Positions 23,042 through 31,109 of a stretch of 33,566 nt of DNA are shown here, in pieces. Origin of the DNA: a virus; IMG/VR virus record IMGVR_UViG_3300047478_000081, positions 1 to 33,566 of that record, one strand, 5' to 3'. The notes beneath the pieces were generated by a model. It ran no database searches, had not been told where the DNA came from, and worked only from the letters and a program-made list of their open reading frames with translations. The position numbers were made by a program, and so were the translations under genes. Each line of letters begins with the position of its first letter. The first letter of the stretch is position 1.

Positions 23042-24061
23042 TTATCCAAAGAGTTTAGAGAGTAGGGCTTGCATGTCTGGGTTACTGTCGTAGCTATTAG
23101 CAGTAGTGCCATAACCTAGAGCAGACATGTATGGTGAGTTACCTTGTGCACCATACTTAAGTGCACTAGCCAGTTGCTCTAGGCCACCACTATATGGATT
23201 GATATTAGCACCAGCAGCATTCATTAGACCTTGTTGATACTTATGTGCAGCGTCAGCCTTGGCTGCTAGCATAGCTGGTGCAGAGGTAGCCATGTTGCTA
23301 CGCCTACCAGCGGCAGCATCTTTGCGTGCTTGCATACTGTCAATGTTTGCTACCTGATCCTGCACAATCTTCTGACCATATGGATCATTCATTGCCGCAG
23401 CTAATTTCTGTTGCATGGCATCACGCATGGATGAACCACCCATAGCAGCACCACCGGCAGAAGCTACGTCAAATGGAGACCTGAATCGGTTCTGTTGCTC
23501 CACACTGCCTTGTAACCCTGAGGACATTCGCTGGTTAGATTTCTTCTCTTGATTGGCAGCATACAAGCCCATCAAGGTTTTCATCATTTGGTTAGTAGCA
23601 CCACTAGAACCAGTACCACCAGTACCTTTAGACAAAGCTGAACCAATAGCACCTAGACCACCCTTAAAGATACTACCAAGATCCCAACCACCAGCACTGG
23701 ACTGATCATAGGGATTATACTGACTACCTTGTTCCATATAACCAGCGTAGTCACCATCTTGATTCTTCCAGAACTGCGTTCCTGAATTGATGTCAGTAAA
23801 GTATTGCTGGTTTGGGTCGTACTGTTGATTGTTGTTGTAGAAGTCTGGGCTATTTAGATACTCATTAGCTTGAGCATCCCAACCAGACCAGTCAAAGCCT
23901 TGCGGTGCTTGTGGCATCTGTGAAACACCACCAAGCACGTCACCACCATTCCATGAATAGTCATCGTTATATTGACCACCCCAGTCCGTAGTATCACCTA
24001 GATCTTCAAAGTCACCTGTATCAAAATTCTCGTACTCACCTTGATAATCATAATCATCCAT
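23042..24061 (-). CDS. Putative ejection protein, Gly/Gln/Tyr-rich N-terminus
   Basis: A 339-aa protein. ATG 24061 is chosen over 24073: GAGG lies about six bases before it, and it follows the upstream stop by one base. The first ~110 residues are low complexity, acidic and rich in Tyr, Asp, Gly, Asn and Gln. Then a Gly/Ser/Thr stretch leads into an Ala/Met-rich helical half (DAMQQKLAAAMNDPYGQKI, later ATSAPAMLAAKADAAHKYQQ). The two-part form fits small internal/ejection proteins of podoviruses. Function is inferred from composition and position only. Confidence 0.65.
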   Translation of the reverse strand: MDDYDYQGEYENFDTGDFEDLGDTTDWGGQYNDDYSWNGGDVLGGVSQMPQAPQGFDWSGWDAQANEYLNSPDFYNNNQQYDPNQQYFTDINSGTQFWKNQDGDYAGYMEQGSQYNPYDQSSAGGWDLGSIFKGGLGAIGSALSKGTGGTGSSGATNQMMKTLMGLYAANQEKKSNQRMSSGLQGSVEQQNRFRSPFDVASAGGAAMGGSSMRDAMQQKLAAAMNDPYGQKIVQDQVANIDSMQARKDAAAGRRSNMATSAPAMLAAKADAAHKYQQGLMNAAGANINPYSGGLEQLASALKYGAQGNSPYMSALGYGTTANSYDSNPDMQALLSKLFG

Positions 24062-24062
24062 A

Positions 24063-24761
24063 TTATACCTCATACTTTCCAGAAATTATCATTTTATCAC
24101 CTGTCGCTCCCCAATCAGGAGTATATCCTCTATCAGTAGATGCTTCTAAATACCCCGTTTCACTAGATCCACCATGATTACCTTGCCTAGTCACCGAATT
24201 TGCTGTAAATACAACATCATCATACACAGCACTAATAGGTAGGTCAAAGTAGGTACTATTAGCCGTACTCTTAGTAGTCGCTGTACCCGTACAAGTTATT
24301 GTGACTGTGTAGAAGACTGTCCTACCAATACGGCTATACCTACCAGCATAGACAGCACTACCGGTTCCATTAACAACAGTTAGATTTGTAAATGTTGGTG
24401 TCCAAGTACCTTGTGTGGAGTTTATTAGTGCATCATACTCAGCAGCGGTCATGTGATAATACTGACTAGCTGTACCACCTTGCAATCCTGATAAACTATT
24501 GTGTGGTCCTGCCGTTAGGGCACTATGTTGTGCCGCTGTTAGGTGGTACATCTCACCAGCCGTACCACCCTGCAAACCTTGGAGATTATTGTGTAACCGG
24601 GTAGCAATATCAGTTATGTTTGATCCGGCAAAGTCGATAACATACCAAGGTACTGAACCAGATGTGGAGATATAACTACGTAACTGGCGGTACCACTCTA
24701 GCCAGGTAAAAGAACCAGGTGAGTCGTTGATTGGTGGTGGAGGTAATCCTGTAGAAGCCAT
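24063..24761 (-). CDS. Short tail fibre / tail-needle-position protein with knob domain
   Basis: A 232-aa protein. After a Pro-rich N-terminus come two copies of a 30-residue fibre repeat, HNNLQGLQGGT..YHLTA (about 57-85) and HNSLSGLQGGT..YHMTA (about 87-115), known from phage fibre proteins. The C-terminal half starts GTWTPTF and has the beta-rich 'GRYSRIGRTVFYTVTI' pattern of trimeric knob domains. It follows directly after the gp10-like gene, where P22 has its 233-aa needle gp26, so it may be the tip that plugs the tail and contacts the host. The repeats themselves do not resemble P22 gp26. TAATG couples it to the upstream gene. Confidence 0.7.
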   Translation of the reverse strand: MASTGLPPPPINDSPGSFTWLEWYRQLRSYISTSGSVPWYVIDFAGSNITDIATRLHNNLQGLQGGTAGEMYHLTAAQHSALTAGPHNSLSGLQGGTASQYYHMTAAEYDALINSTQGTWTPTFTNLTVVNGTGSAVYAGRYSRIGRTVFYTVTITCTGTATTKSTANSTYFDLPISAVYDDVVFTANSVTRQGNHGGSSETGYLEASTDRGYTPDWGATGDKMIISGKYEV

Positions 24762-26227
24762 TAGGAGATGCCCTCTGTGTAAGTTACTTCAAGTGATTCC
24801 AGTCTTAGTGGATAATTAGCATCATGTTTAATGCGCCAAGCTCTCCGCCTGAAAGCACCTAGTTGTGGGTGTGATGGATAGTCATCATTGAGATAAATCC
24901 TGTGAGTACTAGACCAAGTTTCATAGTCATCATCTGACCACGACACGTCAACATAGTTGGGATATTCATACCTGTCACCAACAACAAAGAAAGCATTAGC
25001 AAACTTGCGCTTATATGAGTCCATATCATACTTGTTTGTTCGGATCTCAACAACAATGGGTGTTGTCTCATCTGTGTATGTGCTAGGATCTAGGTAGTAT
25101 AAGTCACCAGTAGATGCACCGAGTAGGTAGATCTTACCAGTCTTGTTATCAGCAACATGATTATAATCAAAGATGTTTTGTGTGGGTGGGTCAGTTACTA
25201 CACCGTTATGTAAGCCAGATGCCCACTCGTGCCATAGCTTCTCATCCATATCATATACAAGAGTTCTGTTTTGTGATACAAGATTAATGAGGAAGAACAT
25301 ATGTCCCTTAGTTCTAAAGCCATAGCCATGGCAAGATGTTATGCTGGTCTCTGCATCCAAGATTCGCTCGACATACTCATCAGAGATCTTGGCAGCTTTG
25401 AAACCATCAATGCGCCATACGGCACGACCACCTGAGTTTGACTGTGCTACAAAGACACAGAACTGCTCATTCTGATAAACAATTTGTGGTGCAGCAATAC
25501 CCATTTGAATAGCCGCTGCGTCGTTACGCGATAGTGGTGAACCAGCGGCGTTAGCTGCATCATAGAAGAACTCAATAGAGTTATCACCAAAGACAACTAC
25601 TTGGTTATTCTGTCGAGCCAAAGCGCGTACTGGATCTGGGAACATTTCTGCTGATAGGTACTGATCTGTCTGCCATGAGAGTGGATCATCAACATCACAG
25701 TTATAAACATCACTACCCTTAGCCAAGATCACATAACCGTCAATGAATGTTGGACTAGGGATATGTGGTGTTGGGAAGTCAACGTCAGTTACCTGCGTGG
25801 CTGTACCATCAGATTCAACAACCCAACCGACAGTACCATCACAGATAAAAATGTAATCACCTAAGGTGGATGAGTTACACTCAACGATACCACAAGGTCC
25901 TGTTGATGTTGGTAATGTTATAATACTGGTTACTGTTGCACCTGTATTAGATACACGATATACAGTGTTGCCAATCACAGCATAGAAGTATGTGTGGAAG
26001 TGAACTAACCCACGCCCTTCTGCACTGGCTGCAATATCTTTTAGTTCAACCAGTCCGGGCCGTTTGTTAATATATATTCTAGTGTTGTCTAGTTGCTCAA
26101 CTTTGCGTGTCTCTGGAAAGGCATTGACAAATCGCTGATCTTTTGCAGGATCAGAACCACGATTTGAGTATGCCCCAATCAATGGTATGCGTACCTTCTG
26201 TGGTCCACCTTTCTGTTTTTCAGCCAT
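24761..26227 (-). CDS. P22 gp10-like packaged-DNA stabilisation / tail hub protein
   Basis: A 488-aa protein, close to the 472 residues of P22 gp10. N-terminal KVRIPLIGAYSNR and DQRFVNAFPE are typical of the family, followed by repeated beta-propeller-like blades with Trp/Tyr/Gly turns and the conserved GDNSIEFFYDA strand (about residues 220-230). In P22, gp10 assembles below gp4 at the portal and closes the packaged head. Neighbours fit: gp4-like two genes upstream and a needle-like protein downstream. It overlaps both neighbours by one base (TAATG). Confidence 0.8.
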   Translation of the reverse strand: MAEKQKGGPQKVRIPLIGAYSNRGSDPAKDQRFVNAFPETRKVEQLDNTRIYINKRPGLVELKDIAASAEGRGLVHFHTYFYAVIGNTVYRVSNTGATVTSIITLPTSTGPCGIVECNSSTLGDYIFICDGTVGWVVESDGTATQVTDVDFPTPHIPSPTFIDGYVILAKGSDVYNCDVDDPLSWQTDQYLSAEMFPDPVRALARQNNQVVVFGDNSIEFFYDAANAAGSPLSRNDAAAIQMGIAAPQIVYQNEQFCVFVAQSNSGGRAVWRIDGFKAAKISDEYVERILDAETSITSCHGYGFRTKGHMFFLINLVSQNRTLVYDMDEKLWHEWASGLHNGVVTDPPTQNIFDYNHVADNKTGKIYLLGASTGDLYYLDPSTYTDETTPIVVEIRTNKYDMDSYKRKFANAFFVVGDRYEYPNYVDVSWSDDDYETWSSTHRIYLNDDYPSHPQLGAFRRRAWRIKHDANYPLRLESLEVTYTEGIS

Positions 26228-27825
26228 TATCGTTTCCTTGTGTTATTACTATAAATGTTCCCAAGAGTGCTTGTTGTGGCCTGAGCCATGTTGTTAGCAA
26301 GTTTCCTATCATCTGGAGATGTATTAGAGCCTGTAAACAATGTGCCTAAGGTTGGCGTAGCTGCACCTAGAGCAGCTTTAACCGCTAGGTCGGTACCGTT
26401 GATACCACCACCATTAAACAAACCGCTTAGAGCCCCGCCAGTGAGTCCCTTAACACCACCACCAAGCATCTTGGCAGCCATTGGCCCTAAGGCATCTGAT
26501 GTACCACTCGTTGTTAGTCCGCCTAAGTAACTACCAAGGCCACCGGCCACACCAGAAACAAGACCGCCCTTAAGTGCATCACCAAAAGATTGTCCATTCA
26601 ACATGCCACCAGCAGTACCTACACCAGTACCGATAATACCTGCTCCGACGTTCTTTGCAAGATCACCAGTAAGCTCTAAAGCTCCACCAACATCACCGCC
26701 ATATTTTGCACCAAGCTGTGATCCAGCATAACTAAGAGCACCTTGTCCAAGAGCCTTGCCCCAATCCCCACCATTTAAGCCTGACCGGGCCGTTGACATT
26801 ACCGCACCGGCAATAGGATTAACAGCAGAGAAGATTGCATTGAGTACTGTTGGGAAATATGTTCCCATAAAGCCAGGCTTCTCCCATTTACGGAAATCAT
26901 AACCAGCCGCTTTGGAACCTTCTGGACGATAATCAAGTACACCATATGGATCACCACCCTTATGGGTCCATCGCCCACTATTCTCTGGGCTTATCCAAGA
27001 TCTATATTCATCTCGCCATTCTTTTTCTAGTTGTTGATGTGTTTTTTGACCTAGATTAAGAACCTGATTATCACCACCTCCAGGCTGTTGTTGGTTATTA
27101 TAATATGTTGGATCTATTCCACCACCATCAGTACCATAATGAGACTGTGCTTCTTCGGCCATACGTCTATCTAAATCATCAGCATAGTCCAGTTCCATGT
27201 TAGTCAATCTAGGGCCCGCACCAGCTTGCCAAATCCAGTCACCATTATCTTGGCCTGGAACGAATCCCATACTGTAATACTCACCACCTGGTAATTTAGA
27301 AAAACTGTTAGCTAGTGATTGTTGTTTTTGTTGTTCTAAATATTTTGGATAATTTGCATTATAGTCATCCACATACTTACCTAGATCACGCTGATATTGG
27401 TTTGCTAGCTTGTGACCAAACACAGATGGTAGCTTCTGTCCTACCTGATCAAAGTTCTTTTGTAGTGAACTATCCGCTAGATCATATCCCGCTTGTTTAG
27501 TTAAACTGAGAGCACCCTCTGATGTATATGGATTAGTTGCACCATAATAACCTTCTCTATCTCTACCACCTTCTTGATAAGTTCCTAGGAGTGGTTTTAG
27601 AAAGGTATGGGTATCTTGATCCATGCTGGGCATATTTGTTGGATCAACTTCATTGAACCCAGCAAAGCGTTGACCAGAGACACCACGCTTAGCCCAATCA
27701 GTTGAGCCAAGGTCTTGTGAGTTTTCCCTACGCAGGTTGCGTAGACGCTCTTGTTGACTCTGCCCTAAGGTATTCTGTAGTGTCTGATTATATTGTGATT
27801 GGAGATCCATTCCAGGAATTGCCAT
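26227..27825 (-). CDS. Gly-rich putative internal virion protein
   Basis: A 532-aa protein placed between the gp4-like and gp10-like genes. The N-terminal ~270 residues are polar, Gln/Asn/Tyr-rich with many Gly (including a GGGID and QQQPGGGDN stretch). The C-terminal ~200 are Gly/Ala-rich with repeated hydrophobic 'GGxLxGLxGG'-like turns (GVGTAGGMLNGQSFGDALKG), a pattern of membrane-active or ejected phage proteins. P22 has no gene of this kind at this point, so it is an insertion relative to that layout. It may be an ejection protein. Not recognised by family. Confidence 0.62.
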   Translation of the reverse strand: MAIPGMDLQSQYNQTLQNTLGQSQQERLRNLRRENSQDLGSTDWAKRGVSGQRFAGFNEVDPTNMPSMDQDTHTFLKPLLGTYQEGGRDREGYYGATNPYTSEGALSLTKQAGYDLADSSLQKNFDQVGQKLPSVFGHKLANQYQRDLGKYVDDYNANYPKYLEQQKQQSLANSFSKLPGGEYYSMGFVPGQDNGDWIWQAGAGPRLTNMELDYADDLDRRMAEEAQSHYGTDGGGIDPTYYNNQQQPGGGDNQVLNLGQKTHQQLEKEWRDEYRSWISPENSGRWTHKGGDPYGVLDYRPEGSKAAGYDFRKWEKPGFMGTYFPTVLNAIFSAVNPIAGAVMSTARSGLNGGDWGKALGQGALSYAGSQLGAKYGGDVGGALELTGDLAKNVGAGIIGTGVGTAGGMLNGQSFGDALKGGLVSGVAGGLGSYLGGLTTSGTSDALGPMAAKMLGGGVKGLTGGALSGLFNGGGINGTDLAVKAALGAATPTLGTLFTGSNTSPDDRKLANNMAQATTSTLGNIYSNNTRKR

Positions 27826-28542
27826 TTACCAACCCCGTCGATCCGCTTGAAAGTACATAGAACCCTCTTCCAAGCCAAAGTTTAGAGCGTCTTGCTTGAT
27901 GATTGATGCCTCTTGCCACAGAACCTTGCGGTCAGCGGCAGGTAGGCCATACTCAGGAGCTAGTCGTGTAGCTAGGCCGTAGGTCACAGCATCATACCAT
28001 TCTTGTGGAAAGTCTGGTGTATCTGTTGAAGTATCAAAGTCCTCGAAGGGGCGTTGATAAACAAAGTACAAAGTCTTGTTAGCTGCTTCTACACTGGTAG
28101 GTGTTGGGAAGACATGCATAACACCAGAGTCGCGGAGAGGCTCGTAGAAGATCTGTATTGGCATACCAGATGTAGTCTTGTTACCAAGAATGTTATACTC
28201 TTGTCTAGTCAAGATCCTCATGGGTACATCAATGTTATTGCTGTTATCATGCAACCAAGCTTGATAGATCTTTAGTGGCTTAGAGATATCTACAGTAAGA
28301 CCTGTGCCAACCGTATAGGAGTTTGTTGCATCTGTCAAGGACATGCCATACTGTTTCATGGCCCACAAAGGCATACCGTCAGCTTGCCATGCCTTTACCA
28401 AACCATTAAGAGCAATAGCCGCTTCTGTAATCTGTGTAGTACTGGGTGTTTGTCCTTGAGCTAACACACCTAATAGGCGCAAAGCTCGCTTGATAATATC
28501 ATCTCTAGATACAGAGAAGTCTGTTGAATTTGATGTGGTCAT
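27826..28542 (-). CDS. P22 gp4-like head-completion / tail adaptor protein
   Basis: A 238-aa protein. The N-terminus (DIIKRALRLLGVLAQGQTPS followed by ITEAAIALNGLVKAWQADG) is the helical bundle typical of phage adaptor proteins that dock on the portal. A beta region follows, then PDFPQEWYDAVTYGLATRLA, the conserved motif near the C-terminus of this family. It is longer than P22 gp4 (166 aa), with an inserted beta-hairpin region around 75-170. In P22 gp4 binds the portal after packaging and recruits gp10. The start overlaps the holin-like stop by ATGA. Confidence 0.78.
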   Translation of the reverse strand: MTTSNSTDFSVSRDDIIKRALRLLGVLAQGQTPSTTQITEAAIALNGLVKAWQADGMPLWAMKQYGMSLTDATNSYTVGTGLTVDISKPLKIYQAWLHDNSNNIDVPMRILTRQEYNILGNKTTSGMPIQIFYEPLRDSGVMHVFPTPTSVEAANKTLYFVYQRPFEDFDTSTDTPDFPQEWYDAVTYGLATRLAPEYGLPAADRKVLWQEASIIKQDALNFGLEEGSMYFQADRRGW

Positions 28543-28766
28543 GTTTTTATTCCTTTAACCAGAGCCATAAAAGCTGTCACTGCCATAGCAATACCACCAA
28601 ACCACTTGACCAAACTAACAATCCAATTGGCTGCCTTCCATGCTGAAACAAGATCGGAGACATCAATAGACAACCGATTAATTTCTGTTCGCATTTCTTT
28701 AATTGCATTATCCATATGAAGTAGTCGCTTCTCTTCGGAGACTAAGTGTTCTGTAAGTTGGTCCAT
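28539..28766 (-). CDS. Small tail-anchored membrane protein, holin-like
   Basis: A 75-aa protein with AGAGG five bases before its ATG. Residues 1-45 are a charged helix (EEKRLLHMDNAIKEMRTEIN), followed by one membrane segment (about 47-70, NWIVSLVKWFGGIAMAVTAF) and a basic end (KGIKT). This layout fits small one-span phage membrane proteins of the XhlA/holin type. No endolysin gene is next to it, so lysis function is tentative. It overlaps the upstream gene by 25 bases and the downstream gene by ATGA. Confidence 0.5.
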   Translation of the reverse strand: MDQLTEHLVSEEKRLLHMDNAIKEMRTEINRLSIDVSDLVSAWKAANWIVSLVKWFGGIAMAVTAFMALVKGIKT

Positions 28767-29206
28767 GTAAGCCTCTTTATCCTAGGAGAGAAATGAAACA
28801 TTGCTCTACCATTCTCAATATTATCAAGCATCCACCCAAAATTTAAATCTAAATAGAATGTCTTAAAGTAAAATTTTTTATGCCACTGCCAAGCACCTGG
28901 ATGCCCTTCTGGTAATGATAGCACCGTCCACTTAAACCCATATAGAGAGTTTCTATATAACCAAGCTACCATATTCCAGTAAGTACCTGATGGATGGTTA
29001 GCATGCCATTTAGCATCACCTAATAAACTATTATCTCTAGTATCAAACCAAGACAACCATGTAGGTAGTCTTGGACCAATACCAAAAACATTATTATTAT
29101 TTAAACCACCGTAACGCTCTTTAGCAAAAAGAGGTAGTACAGGTGTCACGATGTACGTGAGCACCTGCACAGGGAGATACGCTGCCAGTGTTAGGAGGTA
29201 GCGCAT
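28742..29206 (-). CDS. Conserved phage membrane-anchored protein
   Basis: A 154-aa protein. ATG 29206 overlaps the upstream TGA (TGATG); a GTG one codon earlier is less likely. One N-terminal membrane segment (about 3-27, LLTLAAYLPVQVLTYIVTP) is followed by a Trp/Tyr-rich domain with conserved-looking GIGPRLPTWLSWFDT, DNSLLGDAKW and WLYRNSLYGF. I recall this layout from many podo- and siphovirus genomes, placed near tail fibre and lysis genes, with unknown function. It may act at the inner membrane during lysis or superinfection control. Confidence 0.68.
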   Translation of the reverse strand: MRYLLTLAAYLPVQVLTYIVTPVLPLFAKERYGGLNNNNVFGIGPRLPTWLSWFDTRDNSLLGDAKWHANHPSGTYWNMVAWLYRNSLYGFKWTVLSLPEGHPGAWQWHKKFYFKTFYLDLNFGWMLDNIENGRAMFHFSPRIKRLTWTNLQNT

Positions 29207-29433
29207 CACACCAGCCGCACCTTGACTGTGCCTGTCGTATGGTACAGGCCACCTACAGCAACGCCACCAGCGGCGGCAGCCGAGTCATCTGCGTAACTGG
29301 TCAGGGGGAGCAGCGCGTATCCATTGATCCCCTTGATAGTCTTCGCCGTCTGGTCGATTTCCAGTGCATCTTCTGCTGCATTGCCGATAGTGACTTTAAG
29401 CCCATCGAGGGAGGCTGAGATTTTAGCGGTCAT
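29206..29433 (-). CDS. Small fibre-associated domain protein
   Basis: A 75-aa protein with GGAGG seven bases upstream, coupled by TAATG. The ending 'YADDSAAAAGGVAVGGLYHTTGTVKVRLV' region carries the AAAAGGVAVGGLY motif common at the C-terminus of phage fibre and baseplate-associated proteins. It stands as its own gene here. DNA is markedly richer in G+C than most of the operon, matching the 3' part of the adjacent fibre gene. Probably a virion decoration or fibre chaperone. Confidence 0.58.
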   Translation of the reverse strand: MTAKISASLDGLKVTIGNAAEDALEIDQTAKTIKGINGYALLPLTSYADDSAAAAGGVAVGGLYHTTGTVKVRLV

Positions 29434-30332
29434 TATGCGGCCTCCAGTAGTGCTGCACTAACCATTGCGTCAGACCAATTCAGGGTTCCTGCACCGCCAG
29501 CAGCATCGACAAGGAACTGCACATAATCAGTCGTTCCATTCATGTAGAAGATGCCAGAGATAGCGGGTTGTCCGTAGAGGGAAGTACTATACGGTGCGAC
29601 GTACTGCTGAACCTGATTCCCTGCGCCGCCAGCGTTCTTCCTGATTGTCACACCGAAGTAATTAGCAGCAACAGAGGTTTGACCATTGACCCTGAAGTTG
29701 AACTGATACCAACCTTCCACAGTGGGCAAGAACCTGTCGGTCGCAGGGTTCCATGCGTTACCAACATTGGTTTCTGCAACGATGTCGGTCAGACTAGTCA
29801 TAACGAACCCCGCGCTTGTCGGCCCCGCTTGCCTTCCTGTGAAAGCGATCTTCGTGTTCTGAGGGAATGCCACCTTCCCCGCAGCATCCACAGTCAGAAT
29901 ATCTTGTGTGGTTGCACCAGCATTACCCCTAGCTAACTTCATAGTACCATCAGCAGCCTCAGCCGTAATGGTAAAATTATTAGTAGCAGTACCAGAGTCA
30001 CCAAATTGACCAGCTTTGATTTTTGGTGCTGTTATAGTTTTATTTGTTAGTGTAGATACGGCACTGTCTTTAGTTGCATCACTTGTGTTATCTACATTAC
30101 CCAAACCAAGAGTAGTTCTTTGTGCTGCTGCATCAACATCATCTAATAAAGCTAGTCCGGCAGTAGTCGGATTAACAGCAGCATACTCTGTTAGATTTGC
30201 TGAGTATGGCTGAATAGACACACCAATATCAGTTGAATCTACTTTATCAGTGTTAAGGTTAATAAAGTTTGCATCTACCTCATTCCAAGATAGTGTAAAG
30301 CCTTTACCAGCTCGTGTTACAATTGTACTCAT
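29433..30332 (-). CDS. Tail fibre protein with C1q-like C-terminal domain
   Basis: A 299-aa protein. It begins MSTIVTRAGKG with a small anchor, then a fibre segment with 'GLGNVDNTSD' and 'TLTNKTITAP', the usual phage fibre shaft motifs. The C-terminal ~140 residues match the C1q/TNF-like knob pattern: NWNPATDRF-like turn, TVEGWYQFNFRVNG, VTIRKNAGG and a final strand before SAALLEAA. Such knobs bind host surface sugars or proteins. The base composition changes inside the gene: the 5' part (about 29,930-30,332) is A+T-rich, the 3' part (29,433 to about 29,900) G+C-rich, which fits a knob exchanged from another phage. Confidence 0.8.
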   Translation of the reverse strand: MSTIVTRAGKGFTLSWNEVDANFINLNTDKVDSTDIGVSIQPYSANLTEYAAVNPTTAGLALLDDVDAAAQRTTLGLGNVDNTSDATKDSAVSTLTNKTITAPKIKAGQFGDSGTATNNFTITAEAADGTMKLARGNAGATTQDILTVDAAGKVAFPQNTKIAFTGRQAGPTSAGFVMTSLTDIVAETNVGNAWNPATDRFLPTVEGWYQFNFRVNGQTSVAANYFGVTIRKNAGGAGNQVQQYVAPYSTSLYGQPAISGIFYMNGTTDYVQFLVDAAGGAGTLNWSDAMVSAALLEAA

Positions 30333-30616
30333 AGTAAATCATCTCCTGTTACATATCCACTTACTGAATATCCCGAATCCCAGTATAGGATATAATCAAC
30401 AGTTGTAAAAACATATGTTGGGATTGGTCTTGTGAATGGTACTGAGATCTTGTCCTGTCTAGCCCTCACAAAGTCCTGTTCGTGTCGCGGTTCCCAGTCA
30501 TCCAGACAGACACGGAAACCATCCCAACGCTGTCTGGACTCTGAGGCTTTTATCTTCCTAGAACATACATCGCATGTCACATTGAATTCGCCGGAAACGT
30601 AATAATTCTTAGACAT
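30329..30616 (-). CDS. Small zinc-ribbon phage protein near fibre genes
   Basis: A 95-aa protein. N-terminal YYVSGEFNVTCDVCSRKIKA has CxxC, and VCLDDWEPRHEQDF continues with a Cys and a conserved Arg/His stretch; the series RQRWDGFRVC is typical of a small protein family found next to tail fibre genes in many phages. The C-terminal ~30 residues (Tyr-rich, VSGYVTGDDLL) look like an add-on. It probably binds zinc. Its first 14 residues are repeated at the start of the HNH protein just upstream. It overlaps the HNH 3' end by eight bases; the GAGGA RBS lies in the HNH gene. Confidence 0.7.
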   Translation of the reverse strand: MSKNYYVSGEFNVTCDVCSRKIKASESRQRWDGFRVCLDDWEPRHEQDFVRARQDKISVPFTRPIPTYVFTTVDYILYWDSGYSVSGYVTGDDLL

Positions 30617-31109
30617 GGTATATGTTCCTCTTGCTTAAATTATGTTGTGCCGGAAGATACTGAAGATTATTTTCAACATGCAATCCTGAGACTAGTTTAC
30701 CACGTAAAGGTATAACATGATCTACATGGAAACCTATAGGACAACCTAAATACAAAGCTTTTATTTTAGGAAGGTCAGACCAACTTGGAGTACGTTTTGC
30801 TTTTTCTGCTCTATATGTGGCAGCACGAAAAGCATCATAAGGTAGATTATTTCTTCTCCATGTTCTGGTGCTTTGTCTAGACAGCTCTCGATTATTTGCT
30901 TTGTTTCGCCAGTTTTCCGTGTATTCTTTCTGTTTTTCTGGTTTCATATGTTTCTTATTTGCTTCTAATAAACAGGGTTTACAACGAGAAGCAACACCAC
31001 ATTTACCATCCACCTGTTTATAGAAGTTGTCTAAAGACTTTTCTTCTTTACAAACAGAACAGCACTTGGTAATATTCCAATCACCAGATACATAATGATT
31101 TTTGCTCAT
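30609..31109 (-). CDS. HNH endonuclease with N-terminus copied from the downstream gene
   Basis: A 166-aa protein. Residues 1-14 (MSKNHYVSGDWNIT) match the start of the downstream zinc-ribbon protein (MSKNYYVSGEFNVT). Then come a CxxC zinc finger (CSVC ... CKPC), a Lys/Arg-rich linker and an HNH core: GFHVDHVIPLRGKLVSGLHV followed by NNLQYLPAQHNLSKRN, the canonical HVDHxxPL...NLxxLP...N pattern. This is a free-standing homing-type endonuclease. It is A+T-rich relative to its neighbours. ATGA couples it to the repeat-protein gene, with AAGGTGAT eight bases upstream. It uses the virion operon's transcript. Confidence 0.87.
   Translation of the reverse strand: MSKNHYVSGDWNITKCCSVCKEEKSLDNFYKQVDGKCGVASRCKPCLLEANKKHMKPEKQKEYTENWRNKANNRELSRQSTRTWRRNNLPYDAFRAATYRAEKAKRTPSWSDLPKIKALYLGCPIGFHVDHVIPLRGKLVSGLHVENNLQYLPAQHNLSKRNIYHV

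Noticed and set aside
24063-30332. Diversity-generating retroelement targeting the fibre or knob
   Set aside because: No reverse transcriptase gene and no template/variable repeat pair with adenine-biased differences was seen in the window.
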